Shown in pieces: positions 51,992-60,400 of a stretch of DNA of 64,000 nucleotides. The notes under the pieces were generated by a model. The model was not told the DNA's origin. It did no database searches and worked only from the letters and a program-made list of their open reading frames with translations. Position numbers and translations under genes: made by a program. This DNA comes from Chromobacterium aquaticum. GTDB lineage: Bacteria; Pseudomonadota; Gammaproteobacteria; Burkholderiales; Chromobacteriaceae. The stretch covers positions 1-64,000 of the forward strand of contig NZ_JAJOHW010000089.1 of NCBI RefSeq assembly GCF_021129195.1, read 5' to 3'. Position 1 is the first letter of the stretch; every line of letters starts with the position of its first letter.

Positions 51992-52375
51992 ATGCCATAT
52001 TTTCAAGATACGGCCGGTGGGCTGCACTTCCTTTCCGAAAGCGACCTTGCGAACGGTTGCGATGTGTATTTGCCGGCAGGGAGTGTCGAGATCACCGACG
52101 ACGAGGCTAAGGTCATTCAGAATCCGTCGCCCAGCGCCGAGCAGCAGGCGGAACAGGTGCGAGCGCAACGAGACCAACGTCTGCAGTTGACCGAGTGGTT
52201 TGTACAACGTCACCGCGACGAGATCGAAATGTCGAAGCCCACCACGCTGAGCACCAGCCAGTTTTCGATTCTGCAGGCGTACCGCCAAGCCCTTCGTGAT
52301 GTTCCTGCGCAGGTCGGTTTCCCGACATCGGTTACGTGGCCGGATACGCCTGCATCTGTGCAGGATGGCGAATAG
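51992..52375 (+). CDS. Tail fibre assembly protein
   Basis: A 127-residue protein with the phage tail-assembly-chaperone pattern: an N-terminal domain (YFQDTAGGLHFLS) and C-terminal YRQALRDVPAQVGFP...VTWPDTP. It helps fold and attach the fibre. AGGAGAGAAGG precedes the start. Confidence 0.85.
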   Translation: MPYFQDTAGGLHFLSESDLANGCDVYLPAGSVEITDDEAKVIQNPSPSAEQQAEQVRAQRDQRLQLTEWFVQRHRDEIEMSKPTTLSTSQFSILQAYRQALRDVPAQVGFPTSVTWPDTPASVQDGE

Positions 52376-52388
52376 ATGCGATAGGGTG

Positions 52389-52424
52389 AGGCCGGTCGGT
52401 GCTTGTGCACTCGCCCGGCCTTTT
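52389..52424 (+). terminator. Terminator of the late tail operon
   Basis: AGGCCGG and CCGGCCT pair across a 19-nt loop, followed by TTTT. Confidence 0.65.
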
Positions 52425-52507
52425 GTATTGCACAATGTAGCATCCCGCTTTATGCGGTTTTGGTGACAATCAAACTGCAAATTCAGGTGTTATCGGCGCT
52501 ATTTGCC

Positions 52508-52538
52508 GGTGCCAAATCTTGTGCAAATGAGTGCCAAA
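52508..52538 (-). promoter_or_regulatory. Right-end transposase sites (R1, R2)
   Basis: On the minus strand TTTGGCACTC (52529-52538) lies 17 bp from the right terminus, and ATTTGGCACC (52508-52517) follows. TGATTGTCACC at 52462-52472 may be a third. They match the left-end motif in inverted orientation. Confidence 0.7.
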
Positions 52539-52555
52539 TAGCGCGCCGCGTTACA

Positions 52556-52560
52556 TTAGC
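52556..52560. other. 5-bp target-site duplication, right copy (TTAGC)
   Basis: It directly follows the CA end of the prophage and matches 16275-16279. Confidence 0.85.
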
Positions 52561-52628
52561 GCGGTGCGAGTTCAGCCGCGCCTCGGGCCTGACAGGCCCC
52601 GGCGGGAAGCCGAAGGCCAGGCTTGCAG
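52561..52628. repeat. Right arm of large host palindrome
   Basis: GCGGTGC, CAGCCGC, CCTCGGGCCTG and CAGGCTTG mirror blocks of 16192-16274 across the prophage. Confidence 0.7.
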
Positions 52629-53056
52629 GGCGGCCTTTGGGGTAAAGGGGAATTTGGCCGCGCAAATTCCCCTTTCCGTTCGCCGGGCGGAACCGGCCCT
52701 AAACCATCATCCGCGCAGCGGATTCAAGCCCAGCCAAGATTATGAACCAGATCTGGTGCAAGCCTCGCTAGCTTGACCCGGCCACCCCACTCGGTAACAA
52801 TCGCCGGGTGCTGTCATTAGCGGCACCGGGATTGGCGTCCCGTTCGAAACAGGGGGATGAAGGCGCATCTGCGCCTTCATCCGTACCCGCTTTGCGTCTG
52901 TACTTCATGCATGGCTGGCGGGTGCGTGGTGGGAGAGCGCCTAGCGCTCACCGATTCCTTGTTTCTCGGTACGCCAATCCTGCCTCGCGCCTGCCTACAC
53001 CTACCCCACGATTCACAGGCAGGTGGTTTATCTTGTGTCACCGCAGGAGAAACACC
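52629..53056 (+). other. Structured non-coding leader upstream of the 53057 gene
   Basis: About 430 bp without a convincing gene but with strong hairpins: AAAGGGGAATTTG and complement (13-bp stem, 52644-52675), GATGAAGGCGCA and complement (52855-52880) and GAGCGC-CTA-GCGCTC (52935-52949). It continues the palindrome on its left and ends in the AGGAGA ribosome site of the 53057 gene. It could be a long 5' leader or an RNA gene. Confidence 0.5.
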
Positions 53057-53497
53057 ATGTCGAAAACCTTTCCCACTCGCCGTCGCTATCGCCAAGCCGC
53101 GCTGGAAGCGCGCGAAGCCCTGCTCCCCTTCGTGTCACGACGCCCAGGACGGCCACAAGCCGATTACTGGCAGATGCCAGCCGCGCACCCGGACTACGCC
53201 GCCGACTGCGCCTATGGCCGCGAATGCGGCGCCCATCTAGTGCAATGGCTGAAGGACAACCCCGGCTACCGCGCCCAAAGCCTGCTGGCGCGCATCAGCC
53301 GCGACATCGACTTCCGCAAGCCGGAACAACGCGGCTTCCGGGTAGGCTTCTTCAACTATCTGGAAGCCATGCTCACGCTGGCCGCGCGCAAGGTGGACGT
53401 GTTCGAGCATGTTGACGAACTGCACCGTCAGCAACAGGCGCAGATCAAACGCAAGAATATGGAAAACCGCGCGGTGCGGAAGATAGAGAAGAAGTAA
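53057..53497 (+). CDS. Conserved protein of unknown function, paralog of a fragment at 56644
   Basis: A 146-residue basic, mainly helical, soluble protein: TRRRYRQAALEAREALLPF, DYAADCAYGRECGAHLVQWLKDN, then RGFRVGFFNYLEAML and a Gln/Lys-rich C-terminus. I do not recognise a family. AGGAGA lies 7 bp before the ATG, and a terminator follows. A 5'-truncated relative lies at 56644-56839, so the gene is mobile or duplicated. GC content is host-like. Confidence 0.7.
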   Translation: MSKTFPTRRRYRQAALEAREALLPFVSRRPGRPQADYWQMPAAHPDYAADCAYGRECGAHLVQWLKDNPGYRAQSLLARISRDIDFRKPEQRGFRVGFFNYLEAMLTLAARKVDVFEHVDELHRQQQAQIKRKNMENRAVRKIEKK

Positions 53498-53506
53498 GGA
53501 AGAATG

Positions 53507-53529
53507 AACCCCGGCTTAGGCCGGGGTTT
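53507..53529 (+). terminator. Terminator after the 53057 gene
   Basis: AACCCCGGC and GCCGGGGTT form a 9-bp stem with a 4-nt loop, followed by T-rich sequence. Confidence 0.75.
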
Positions 53530-53682
53530 GGTTGGGGGTGGGCTTTTTGGAGATGATGATTGATGGGCTTATGGCCATTTACGACCCGAAGCTACCCTGC
53601 GTGCCATGAGAAGCCGGACACTCAACATGAACACAAGCCGACTGCACAAATGCAGCTTTTGACGGTCGACTTGGCTGTAGTG

Positions 53683-54168
53683 TTATGCAGATGTAACCGT
53701 TGTCGCTTCAGCTTGGAAAACAACATTTATGATTTGCCTTGTCGTGCTTACAACTGAATAGAAAAGTAGAAATGATGAGATGACAAAAATTGATGCAAGG
53801 TCGAATTCACCAAATCCTGTAAAGAAGGACCCACCAAAAAACAGCTGTAAATAGAGTCCTTTCAATAGCGCAAGTGATGTACTTCCAGAAAAGCCATAGG
53901 TGGCAATTGTGAACACCGCATCGGCGTATCCGCCAAAACTTCTATAGATTAAACCCTCTCCTCCATTTTCGTCGGGTTCACAGAAGAACTTGCCTGCACC
54001 AACGCCGACAATTGCAAGGAGCCAGATGACTACCGCTGGCCAATAAGATTCGAGAAAAATACGAACAGCGTTCTTTGCTTCATCTTTGCTGTAGACGAGA
54101 ACAAGTCCAAGGATGAGCAATGCAATGACTACGAATAGCCTCGATGGGCTGAACTTGCCGCGGCTCAT
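53683..54168 (-). CDS. Membrane protein, unknown, second gene of a two-gene unit
   Basis: A 161-residue protein with about four membrane spans (10-26, 40-58, 85-105 and 125-145) and a polar segment CEPDENGGEGLIY. GC content is lower than in the chromosome core. Its start overlaps the stop of the glycine-zipper gene by 4 bp (ATGA), so the two are translationally coupled. No family recognised. Confidence 0.65.
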   Translation of the reverse strand: MSRGKFSPSRLFVVIALLILGLVLVYSKDEAKNAVRIFLESYWPAVVIWLLAIVGVGAGKFFCEPDENGGEGLIYRSFGGYADAVFTIATYGFSGSTSLALLKGLYLQLFFGGSFFTGFGEFDLASIFVISSFLLFYSVVSTTRQIINVVFQAEATTVTSA

Positions 54169-54488
54169 GCGATGCTCCTGTTAAACTGAGTAACTTCAGC
54201 TTCCTCTTTCTTGTCTTGCTCCTTTCCGAGTAGAGCACCAATAACACCACCAGCCGCAACACCCGCTCCCCCACCCAGCGCTCCGATTACACCGCCCACC
54301 AGCATTCCAATGGCGGTGTTGTCGGAGCCCTTTTCCGCTACGACATCGCTTACACAGTAAGTAGCACCATTTGCCTTAAAGACTTTGCCTCCAAGTTTTT
54401 GTGCAAGTGCCTGGCGGTTTGGGGCAATGGTACGAAGGAATACTTTTCCGTTTTTTTTCTTATCAATCACATAGAGTTTCAAAGGCAC
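54165..54488 (-). CDS. Glycine-zipper membrane protein, first gene of a two-gene unit
   Basis: A 107-residue protein. Residues 1-50 are a small soluble domain (KLYVIDKKKNGKVFLRTIAP, VFKANGATYCVSD). Residues about 60-88 are a glycine zipper (GMLVGGVIGALGGGAGVAAGG), able to pack as a membrane hairpin. The C-tail is charged. Glycine zippers occur in pore-forming toxins and in envelope proteins. Function unknown; coupling to the 53683 gene suggests a joint membrane complex. Confidence 0.7.
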   Translation of the reverse strand: MPLKLYVIDKKKNGKVFLRTIAPNRQALAQKLGGKVFKANGATYCVSDVVAEKGSDNTAIGMLVGGVIGALGGGAGVAAGGVIGALLGKEQDKKEEAEVTQFNRSIA

Positions 54489-55080
54489 TCCTCATGTGTA
54501 TAGTGTGAAGCCAACTGGTGGACGGAAGGAGCCTGCAAGCGCAACTTGCAGGCGATCAGTATTAAGTGCGGGCTTAGTTTCAGGTAGACGACTCACAACG
54601 TATTCATTTACAGTATTAACACACATGAAAACCAGCTCCACATTTATGCCTCCGCTGTGCTAGACCAAGGTACGGAAACAATTACGCAAGCATCTAAAAT
54701 TTTAGCCATAAAGCATACCAGCACAGCAGATTCATGCCAATAGGGTGTGCGCATTTATGAGCACGCAAGCCCTAGAGCCGCCTCCCACCCACAACTGGAC
54801 AGCACAGTCATTGAGGCTTTCTTGTTGTGGCTCAACAGCGAGCGCGGCATCTTAACCATTGAGCTCCTGATGCACTTACGCCTGCTTTCGATCACGGTAC
54901 CGAGAGACTAATCCTGACCGGGAGTAGTTCATAGCCAGCGACTGTAAGCGACCTAAAGCGGAAGGTCGATCAATATAAAAGCGGCCACTCAACGTCTGAT
55001 GTTAGGAGCCATCTCAGCGAAGCCACGAATATACCTCACGGCTTATGCTTATGAGCTTTCTCTCAACGAAATGGTTGGAC
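54489..55080. other. AT-richer intergenic region, no gene supported
   Basis: About 590 bp holding the promoter of the two-gene unit and one hairpin, GCCTGCAAG with complement (54531-54553). Short open frames show no ribosome site or family likeness. Confidence 0.5.
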
Positions 55081-55764
55081 CTAGAGCAAACCAGGCGTGA
55101 TTTTTTCGAAACGGACTCGTCCTTGGCTAACCCAAAGTATGATTGCGCCATCTCTTTGACTTGTTGTCGACGGAATAAGAACAGCGCCGAGCTCATCGTT
55201 TGGCCGCAAAAATGTTGGACCATAGATATCTATAAGCTTGCGCAATGATTTTGCTAAGGCTTCTATTCTCTGCGGTGCGCCGACTCCACCGCTGGATGCA
55301 ACCCTCGCGAAAAAGAGTCGCGTTGCACTGGGGACAATAAGTAGCTTGTAAAAATCCCAAGCATATCCGTTAGTCGGAATTGGATTGAAATCGATAGGAT
55401 GGCTTGGGCCAACTTCGCTTTCACCTGTGACCTGAATGGGACTCGATGCAGTCTGATTCACAACACAATAATCAAGCATTAGTTGGTCTTTGTCGTGAAT
55501 TCGATCAGGAGAGGAAACCCACAAAGCATCCACGATACTCTGACTCAAGTTGTTTGATCCGTTTGAACATCTGGCAGTCAGCACCTCACCTGCAGCTCGA
55601 TTTAGTGCGGCTTCTGTAAAAAAAGCTATACCCCAAGCCGATGCCTGTGCCGCATATGGTTTTGAATTCGATGACAAAGGCCACCAATCAGTCTGCAATT
55701 TAAGTTGCTTGATCGTATTGTTTTTGGCTATGACAAGCCATTGCTCAAGTTCTGTTTTATTCAT
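55081..55764 (-). CDS. Protein of unknown function
   Basis: A 227-residue soluble protein (LEQWLVIAKNNTIKQLKLQTDWWPLSSN, ASAWGIAFFTEAALNRAAGE, GYAWDFYKLLIVPSATRLFFARV). The start at 55764 was chosen as the first ATG after the AT-rich upstream region; the ribosome site is weak. No family recognised. Low GC points to horizontal origin. Confidence 0.6.
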   Translation of the reverse strand: MNKTELEQWLVIAKNNTIKQLKLQTDWWPLSSNSKPYAAQASAWGIAFFTEAALNRAAGEVLTARCSNGSNNLSQSIVDALWVSSPDRIHDKDQLMLDYCVVNQTASSPIQVTGESEVGPSHPIDFNPIPTNGYAWDFYKLLIVPSATRLFFARVASSGGVGAPQRIEALAKSLRKLIDIYGPTFLRPNDELGAVLIPSTTSQRDGAIILWVSQGRVRFEKITPGLL

Positions 55765-56023
55765 ATATATCTCGATGACTGATCTAACATAATGTAGATC
55801 GCAAATCCTGCGGCATAATCTAGTCACCCCATCCACTCGAAACTGGCTTACCTTGCTAAGCCAGTGGCTAATGCGCTAGAATTACATAAATGTATAAATT
55901 TACCGTAAAACCCTCACACCACCTAGCCCTACTTTAGCTGATTGGTTCTGGCCTAAGACTCCCAGAATGATGGACCAACATCCGCAATATGGATAGCCTT
56001 GTTGACAGACCGCTCTTGGATCG

Positions 56024-56518
56024 TCAACAGCTACCTAAAATATCCCCCCTCCTCGCCTTCTCAATACCCGCAATATCAATCTTCACCATCCCCATCATCG
56101 CGTCGAACACCCGTTTGGCGGCGGCACGATCCGGATCGGCCAGCGCCTCAGTCAACACACGCGGAGTGATTTGCCAGCTTAGGCCCCATTTATCCTTGCA
56201 CCAGCCACAGGCGCTGGCCTGGCCGCCGTTGCCGACAATGGCCTGCCACAGGCGATCGGTTTCCGCCTGGTCCTCGGTGGCGACTTGGAAGGAGAAGGCT
56301 TCACTGTGCTGGAAAGTGGAGCCGCCATTGAGACCCAGACACGGGATGCCCAGCACGGTGAATGCCACGGTAAGCACATCACCTTCCTTGCCGGCCGGGT
56401 AATCACCGGGCGCGCGCAGCACTGTGCCGACGCGGCTATCCGGAAAGGTGGCGGCATAGAAGCGCGCGGCGTCTTCGGCGTCGCCGTCGTACCACAAGCA
56501 GATGGTGTTTTTGTGCAT
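56024..56518 (-). CDS. VOC family protein, PhnB/3-demethylubiquinone-methyltransferase-like
   Basis: A 164-residue protein of the PhnB-like VOC group: NTICLWYDGDAEDAARFYAATFPDSRVG at the start, GLNGGSTFQHSEAFSFQV, and the C-terminal WGLSWQITPRVL...RVFDAMMGMVKIDI. Substrate unknown. GGAGG lies 5 bp before the start. A fragment of a related gene lies at 57700-57811. Confidence 0.85.
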   Translation of the reverse strand: MHKNTICLWYDGDAEDAARFYAATFPDSRVGTVLRAPGDYPAGKEGDVLTVAFTVLGIPCLGLNGGSTFQHSEAFSFQVATEDQAETDRLWQAIVGNGGQASACGWCKDKWGLSWQITPRVLTEALADPDRAAAKRVFDAMMGMVKIDIAGIEKARRGDILGSC

Positions 56519-56598
56519 GGTCCCTCCTCTGGTCCGCTGATCTGTCGCTGGCGGTCAAGAAAAATGACGTATAAATCAAACCATTTTATAGCACAAAG

Positions 56599-56640
56599 GC
56601 ATTTTCTGCGGCATTGATCCAAAGCAGCCGCGCATAAAAA
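56599..56640. repeat. 42-bp direct repeat, left copy
   Basis: It matches 57805-57846 at 39 of 42 positions (TTCTGCGGCATTGATCC core, GCCGCGCATAAAAA end). The two copies bracket about 1.2 kb. Confidence 0.75.
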
Positions 56641-56643
56641 GCC

Positions 56644-56839
56644 TTCTCAGCCGCGACATCGGCTTCCGCAAGCCGGCGCAACGCGGCTTCCGGGTGGGCT
56701 TCTTCAACTATCTGGAAGCCATGCTCATGCTGGCCGTGCGCAAGGTGGATGGGTACGAGGACATTGACGAACGGCATCGCCAGCAGCGGGCGCTGCTCAA
56801 ACGCAAAACCATGGAGAGCCGCACGGCACGGCGGATAGA
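56644..56839 (+). pseudogene. 5'-truncated paralog of the 53057 gene
   Basis: The frame reads LSRDIGFRKPAQRGFRVGFF then NYLEAMLMLAVRKVDGYE and RTARRIEKK, close to the C-terminal half of the 53057 product. The N-terminal half is absent; the sequence begins just after the 42-bp repeat. Even the downstream terminator sequence (ACCCGGC...GCCGGGG) is kept. Confidence 0.8.
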
Positions 56840-56902
56840 GAAGAAGAAAAACAGGAACCCGGCTTGCGCCGGGGTGGTGCGGGACATTCAGGGATGATGG
56901 GG

Positions 56903-56940
56903 GCTTAGAACCTGTTTACGATCGTAAATACGTTCTGAGC
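56903..56940. repeat. Dispersed repeat, minimal palindromic copy
   Basis: AGAACCTGTTTACGATCGT and its near-complement meet directly (56907-56936), flanked by GCT/AGC. It is the 4779 element with its middle deleted. Confidence 0.75.
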
Positions 56941-57156
56941 TTATGGCTGCCCAGGACCCAAAGTAGCCGTGCCCCGTCAGGGACAGGAAATGGCGGCTTT
57001 AACACAGATGGCAGCGGTACATTGAGGGTTATTATACCGACGGATTCATTACAAAATGGCTTGAAGAATATGGCATTTGGGTGTGACAATATGCGTCAGT
57101 AATATCTATTGATATATGGACCCGCGCGCCCGTATAAAACCCGTTAGAGCTTGTAC

Positions 57157-57648
57157 ATGCCAAAACCAATCGCAGCCATTCTGCTTATATTAGCTTTCCA
57201 CTCAAGCGCCCAAGCCAATGACAACATCGCGCCCAATGCAGATTCGGGCCTTAACTCCTACTTCATTCGTGGGGATGAGGCCCCCTATGAAGAAGTAGAA
57301 AGAAGGTTTATCGATGCCGCCAAAAACGCTCAAGAGGATGAGCTCATCAAGCTAATGTCGCCCTTAACACGGAGAGACAGCTCTGAGAATGAGGTGAAGA
57401 CTTTTATTGCATCAATGAAGGAGTATTTTTCCGACTATGCATCAGATCTGAAATGCAAGTCCATTGTCCCCAACAAAGACGAGTATGGAAATGTTGGCTT
57501 CTTCTTTTTTAATGCTTTCAGGACAAGCAACGGCAGTGGCAGGGCCTATGTCATGGCACTGGTTAAGGAAAACAAGCAGATCTATGTAGCGACCGTTTTC
57601 CGGAAGTTTGTCAATCAATACCATGCACGCTGTAGAGGGCAACTCTAA
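57157..57648 (+). CDS. Secreted protein of unknown function
   Basis: A 163-residue protein with a signal peptide (PIAAILLILAFHSSAQA, cleavage near residue 20). The mature part has a helical first half (ERRFIDAAKNAQEDELIKLM) and a beta-rich second half (NVGFFFFNAFRTSNGSGRAYVMALV), with two Cys. It may adopt an NTF2/DUF3887-like fold, but this is only pattern-based. GC content is lower than the core. An upstream TTG at 57151 is less likely than ATG 57157. Confidence 0.65.
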   Translation: MPKPIAAILLILAFHSSAQANDNIAPNADSGLNSYFIRGDEAPYEEVERRFIDAAKNAQEDELIKLMSPLTRRDSSENEVKTFIASMKEYFSDYASDLKCKSIVPNKDEYGNVGFFFFNAFRTSNGSGRAYVMALVKENKQIYVATVFRKFVNQYHARCRGQL

Positions 57649-57699
57649 CTCATCGCTACAGTGGGCGCGCCGCCAAAAAGCATGGCGCGGCGCCCCCTC

Positions 57700-57811
57700 C
57701 TCCACTCCGCGCAGCCTCAATTCCCTCAACATCCATCCTCCCCATCATCGCAGCGAGCACCCTCTTGGCGGCGGCGCGCTCCGGATCGGCCAGCACCTTG
57801 GAAAGCATCTT
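57700..57811 (-). pseudogene. C-terminal fragment of a VOC/PhnB-like gene
   Basis: KMLSKVLADPERAAAKRVLA then AMMGRMDVEGIEAAR aligns with the last 40 residues of the 56024 VOC protein. No N-terminal part is present. Confidence 0.75.
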
Positions 57812-57846
57812 CTGCGGCATTGATCCAAAACCGCCGCGCATAAAAA
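57805..57846. repeat. 42-bp direct repeat, right copy
   Basis: It pairs with 56599-56640 and overlaps the upstream end of the VOC fragment. Confidence 0.75.
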
Positions 57847-57869
57847 AAGCCTCCCTGAGGGGGAGGCTT
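57842..57869 (-). terminator. Terminator of pflB
   Basis: On the minus strand AAGCCTCCC and GGGAGGCTT form a 9-bp stem with a 5-nt loop, followed by a run of T, 45 bp past the pflB stop. Confidence 0.85.
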
Positions 57870-57913
57870 GGCGTTGTGCCGGCTGGCCGTCGCGGTGGCC
57901 AGCGGCCTTGCGC

Positions 57914-60172
57914 TTACATGCTGCCGTGGAAGGTGCGGTTGATCACGTCCAGCTGCTGCTCGCGCGTCAGCTTGACGAAGTTCACCGCATAGCCGGACAC
58001 GCGGATGGTCAGTTGCGGGTACAGCTCCGGGTGTTCCATCGCATCCATCAGGGTTTCGCGCTTGAACACGTTGACGTTGACGTGGAAACCGCCGGCGTCG
58101 GAGAAGCCGTCCAGGCAGTTGGCCAGGTTGGCAACGCGTTCTTCTTCGCTATGGCCCAATGCGTCCGGGGTAGCGGAAGCGGTCCAGCTGATACCGTCCA
58201 GCGCGGCTTCATACGGCAGCTTGGCTACCGATGCGCCCGCGGCGACAAAGCCTTTCACGTCGCGGCCGTTCATCGGGTTGGCGCCCGGAGCGAACGGTTC
58301 GCCGGCGCGGCGGCCGCACGGGGTGTTGCCGGTTTTCTTGCCGTACACCACGTTGGAGGTGATGGTGAGCACGGACTGAGTCGGCATCGCGTTGCGGTAG
58401 AAGTGCGGCTGGGCCTTGATCTTGTCCATGAAGGTTTCGGTCAGCCATACCGCGATGCTGTCGGCGCGGTCGTCGTTATTGCCGTAAGCCGGGTAGTCGC
58501 CTTCGATCTTGTAGTCCACCGCCAGGCCCGCTTCGTTGCGGATGATGTGCACTTTGGCGTGCTTGATGGCGGACAGGGAGTCGGCGGCCACGGACAGGCC
58601 GGCGATGCCGCAAGCCATGGTGCGCAGGATGTCGCGGTCGTGCAGCGCCATTTCGATGCGTTCGTAGGCGTACTTGTCGTGCATGTAGTGGATGCAGTTC
58701 AGCGCCTTGACGTAAGTCGCGGCCAGCCAGTCCATCAGCAGGTCGAACTTGGGCATCAGTTCGTCGTAGGTCAGCACGTCGCTCTTGATCGGCTCGAAGC
58801 CCTTGGCCACTTGCACGCCGGATTTTTCATCCACGCCGCCGTTGATGGCGTAGAGCATGGCCTTGGCCAGGTTGGCGCGGGCGCCGAAGAACTGCATTTG
58901 CTTGCCGATGCGCATCGCGGACACGCAGCAGGCGATGCCGTAGTCGTCGCCCCAGTGCGGACGCATCAGGTCGTCGTTTTCGTACTGGATGGAGCTGGTG
59001 TCGATGGACACTTTGGCGCAGAAGTCCTTGAAGCCGCGCGGCAGCTGGGTGGACCACAACACGGTCAGGTTGGGTTCCGGCGCCGGGCCCAGGTTGTACA
59101 GGGTGTTGAGGAAGCGGAAGCTGCTCTTGCTCACCAGGGTACGGCCGTCTTCGCCCATGCCGCCGATGGATTCGGTCACCCAGGTCGGGTCGCCGGAGAA
59201 CAGTTGGTCGTATTCCGGGGTGCGCAGGAAGCGCACGATGCGCAGCTTGATCACCAGGTCGTCGATCATTTCCTGGGCTTGTTCTTCAGTCAGCGCGCCG
59301 GAGGCCAGATCGCGCTCGATGTAGACGTCCAGGAAGGTGGCGACGCGGCCGAAGGACATGGCGGCGCCGTTTTGTTCTTTCACGGCGGCCAGGTAGGCGA
59401 AGTAAGTCCACTGCACCGCTTCGCGGGCGTTGACGGCCGGGCGGCTGATGTCGAAGCCGTACTTGGCGGCCATCTGCTTCAGTTCGTCCAGCGCGCGGAA
59501 TTGTTCGGACAGTTCTTCGCGCAGGCGCAGCACGTCTTCGTTGAAAACGGCGTCGTCCAGCTCATGGAATACTTTTTGGCGTTCGGCGCGCAGGAAGTCG
59601 GTGCCGTACAGCGCCACGCGGCGGTAGTCGCCGATGATGCGGCCGCGGCCGTAGGCGTCAGGCAGGCCGGTGATCACGCCGGATTTACGCGCGGCCATGA
59701 TGTCCGGGGTGTAGGTGTCGAACACGCCCTGGTTGTGGCTCTTGCGGTAGTGGGTCCACACGTCCTTGATGACCGGGTCCAGCTTGAAGCCAAAGGCTTC
59801 CAGGCCGTTCTCAACCATGCGCAGGCCGCCGTTGGGCATGATGGCGCGCTTGAGCGGAGCGTCGGTTTGCAGGCCGACGATGACTTCGCTGGCTTGGTCG
59901 ATGTAGCCGGCGTCATGCGCGGTGATGGAGCTGCCGCGGTCAGCGGCTACATCCAGCACGCCACGGGCGCGTTCTTCTTTCAGCAACTCGCTCAGGGTGT
60001 CCCACAGCTTCTGGGTGCGCGCGGTGGCGGGCGCCAGGAAGCTGGCGTCGCCTTCAAACGGCTTGTAGTTCAGCTGGATGAAGTTGCGGACATCCACCTT
60101 GCTTTGCCATTCACCACCGGTGAAATCGCGCCAGGGGTTGGCTTGAGTCGCGTCACGATTCAGAGCATCCAT
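57914..60172 (-). CDS. pflB: Pyruvate formate-lyase (formate C-acetyltransferase)
   Basis: A 752-residue glycyl radical enzyme. The active-site Cys pair is in GIACCVSAM, and the radical Gly is Gly727 in RVSGYAVNF near the C-terminus. It splits pyruvate with CoA into acetyl-CoA and formate without oxygen. It needs PflA for activation. focA lies upstream on the same strand, 227 bp away, and an FNR box (60246) lies 74 bp before the start, so pflB can be expressed alone or from the focA promoter. Confidence 0.97.
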   Translation of the reverse strand: MDALNRDATQANPWRDFTGGEWQSKVDVRNFIQLNYKPFEGDASFLAPATARTQKLWDTLSELLKEERARGVLDVAADRGSSITAHDAGYIDQASEVIVGLQTDAPLKRAIMPNGGLRMVENGLEAFGFKLDPVIKDVWTHYRKSHNQGVFDTYTPDIMAARKSGVITGLPDAYGRGRIIGDYRRVALYGTDFLRAERQKVFHELDDAVFNEDVLRLREELSEQFRALDELKQMAAKYGFDISRPAVNAREAVQWTYFAYLAAVKEQNGAAMSFGRVATFLDVYIERDLASGALTEEQAQEMIDDLVIKLRIVRFLRTPEYDQLFSGDPTWVTESIGGMGEDGRTLVSKSSFRFLNTLYNLGPAPEPNLTVLWSTQLPRGFKDFCAKVSIDTSSIQYENDDLMRPHWGDDYGIACCVSAMRIGKQMQFFGARANLAKAMLYAINGGVDEKSGVQVAKGFEPIKSDVLTYDELMPKFDLLMDWLAATYVKALNCIHYMHDKYAYERIEMALHDRDILRTMACGIAGLSVAADSLSAIKHAKVHIIRNEAGLAVDYKIEGDYPAYGNNDDRADSIAVWLTETFMDKIKAQPHFYRNAMPTQSVLTITSNVVYGKKTGNTPCGRRAGEPFAPGANPMNGRDVKGFVAAGASVAKLPYEAALDGISWTASATPDALGHSEEERVANLANCLDGFSDAGGFHVNVNVFKRETLMDAMEHPELYPQLTIRVSGYAVNFVKLTREQQLDVINRTFHGSM

Positions 60173-60223
60173 GTGTGCCTCCTAGTAACTATCAGTAAAT
60201 GTTGAGTACTGAACATATTGTAC

Positions 60224-60236
60224 ATTCGGTTTCGAA
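60224..60236. promoter_or_regulatory. TTCG-type palindrome upstream of pflB
   Basis: ATTCGGTTTCGAA lies 10 bp from the FNR box and resembles the motif seen near pflA, focA and sdaC. Confidence 0.4.
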
Positions 60237-60245
60237 AAAAATCGT

Positions 60246-60259
60246 TTGATAAAGATCAA
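60246..60259. promoter_or_regulatory. FNR/Anr box upstream of pflB
   Basis: TTGAT-AAAG-ATCAA is a perfect match to the FNR consensus. Confidence 0.8.
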
Positions 60260-60384
60260 CTGCCGCCGACTAAAACGCGGTTTCCGAACCGGGCGCCGCG
60301 GCGGCGAAATTCCATAAAAAACGCTTTATTTTCAATACCATGAAAAACCACATCAACACACCGTCATTGTAGCCGGCGCATTAC

Positions 60385-60400
60385 ATTCGAAAACGAACAT
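60385..60400. promoter_or_regulatory. TTCG-N4-CGAACAT motif at the focA-pflB junction
   Basis: ATTCGAAAACGAACAT is the best single palindrome of the recurring motif. It touches the focA stop codon. Confidence 0.45.

Larger units (their letters stand above)
16280..52555. mobile_element. Complete Mu-like transposable prophage (36,276 bp)
   Basis: The element begins TGTGGGG and ends TTACA, flanked by TTAGC repeats. At both ends a TTTG(T/G)CACTC motif begins exactly 17 bp from the terminus in inverted orientation, the layout expected for transposase sites. Inside lie repressor, ner, DDE transposase, ATPase B, gemA, mor, lysis, head, contractile tail and fibre genes in Mu order. No essential gene is visibly broken, so it could be functional. 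A sheath and tube show a myovirus-type tail. Confidence 0.95.

Noticed and set aside
54970-55010. AAC...GTT sequence resembling an integron attC core
   Set aside because: The R/Y positions do not fit the attC consensus, no integrase is nearby and genes are not cassette-like.
57908-60205. 765-codon plus-strand open frame
   Set aside because: It is the shadow of pflB, which has the active-site Cys pair and radical Gly.
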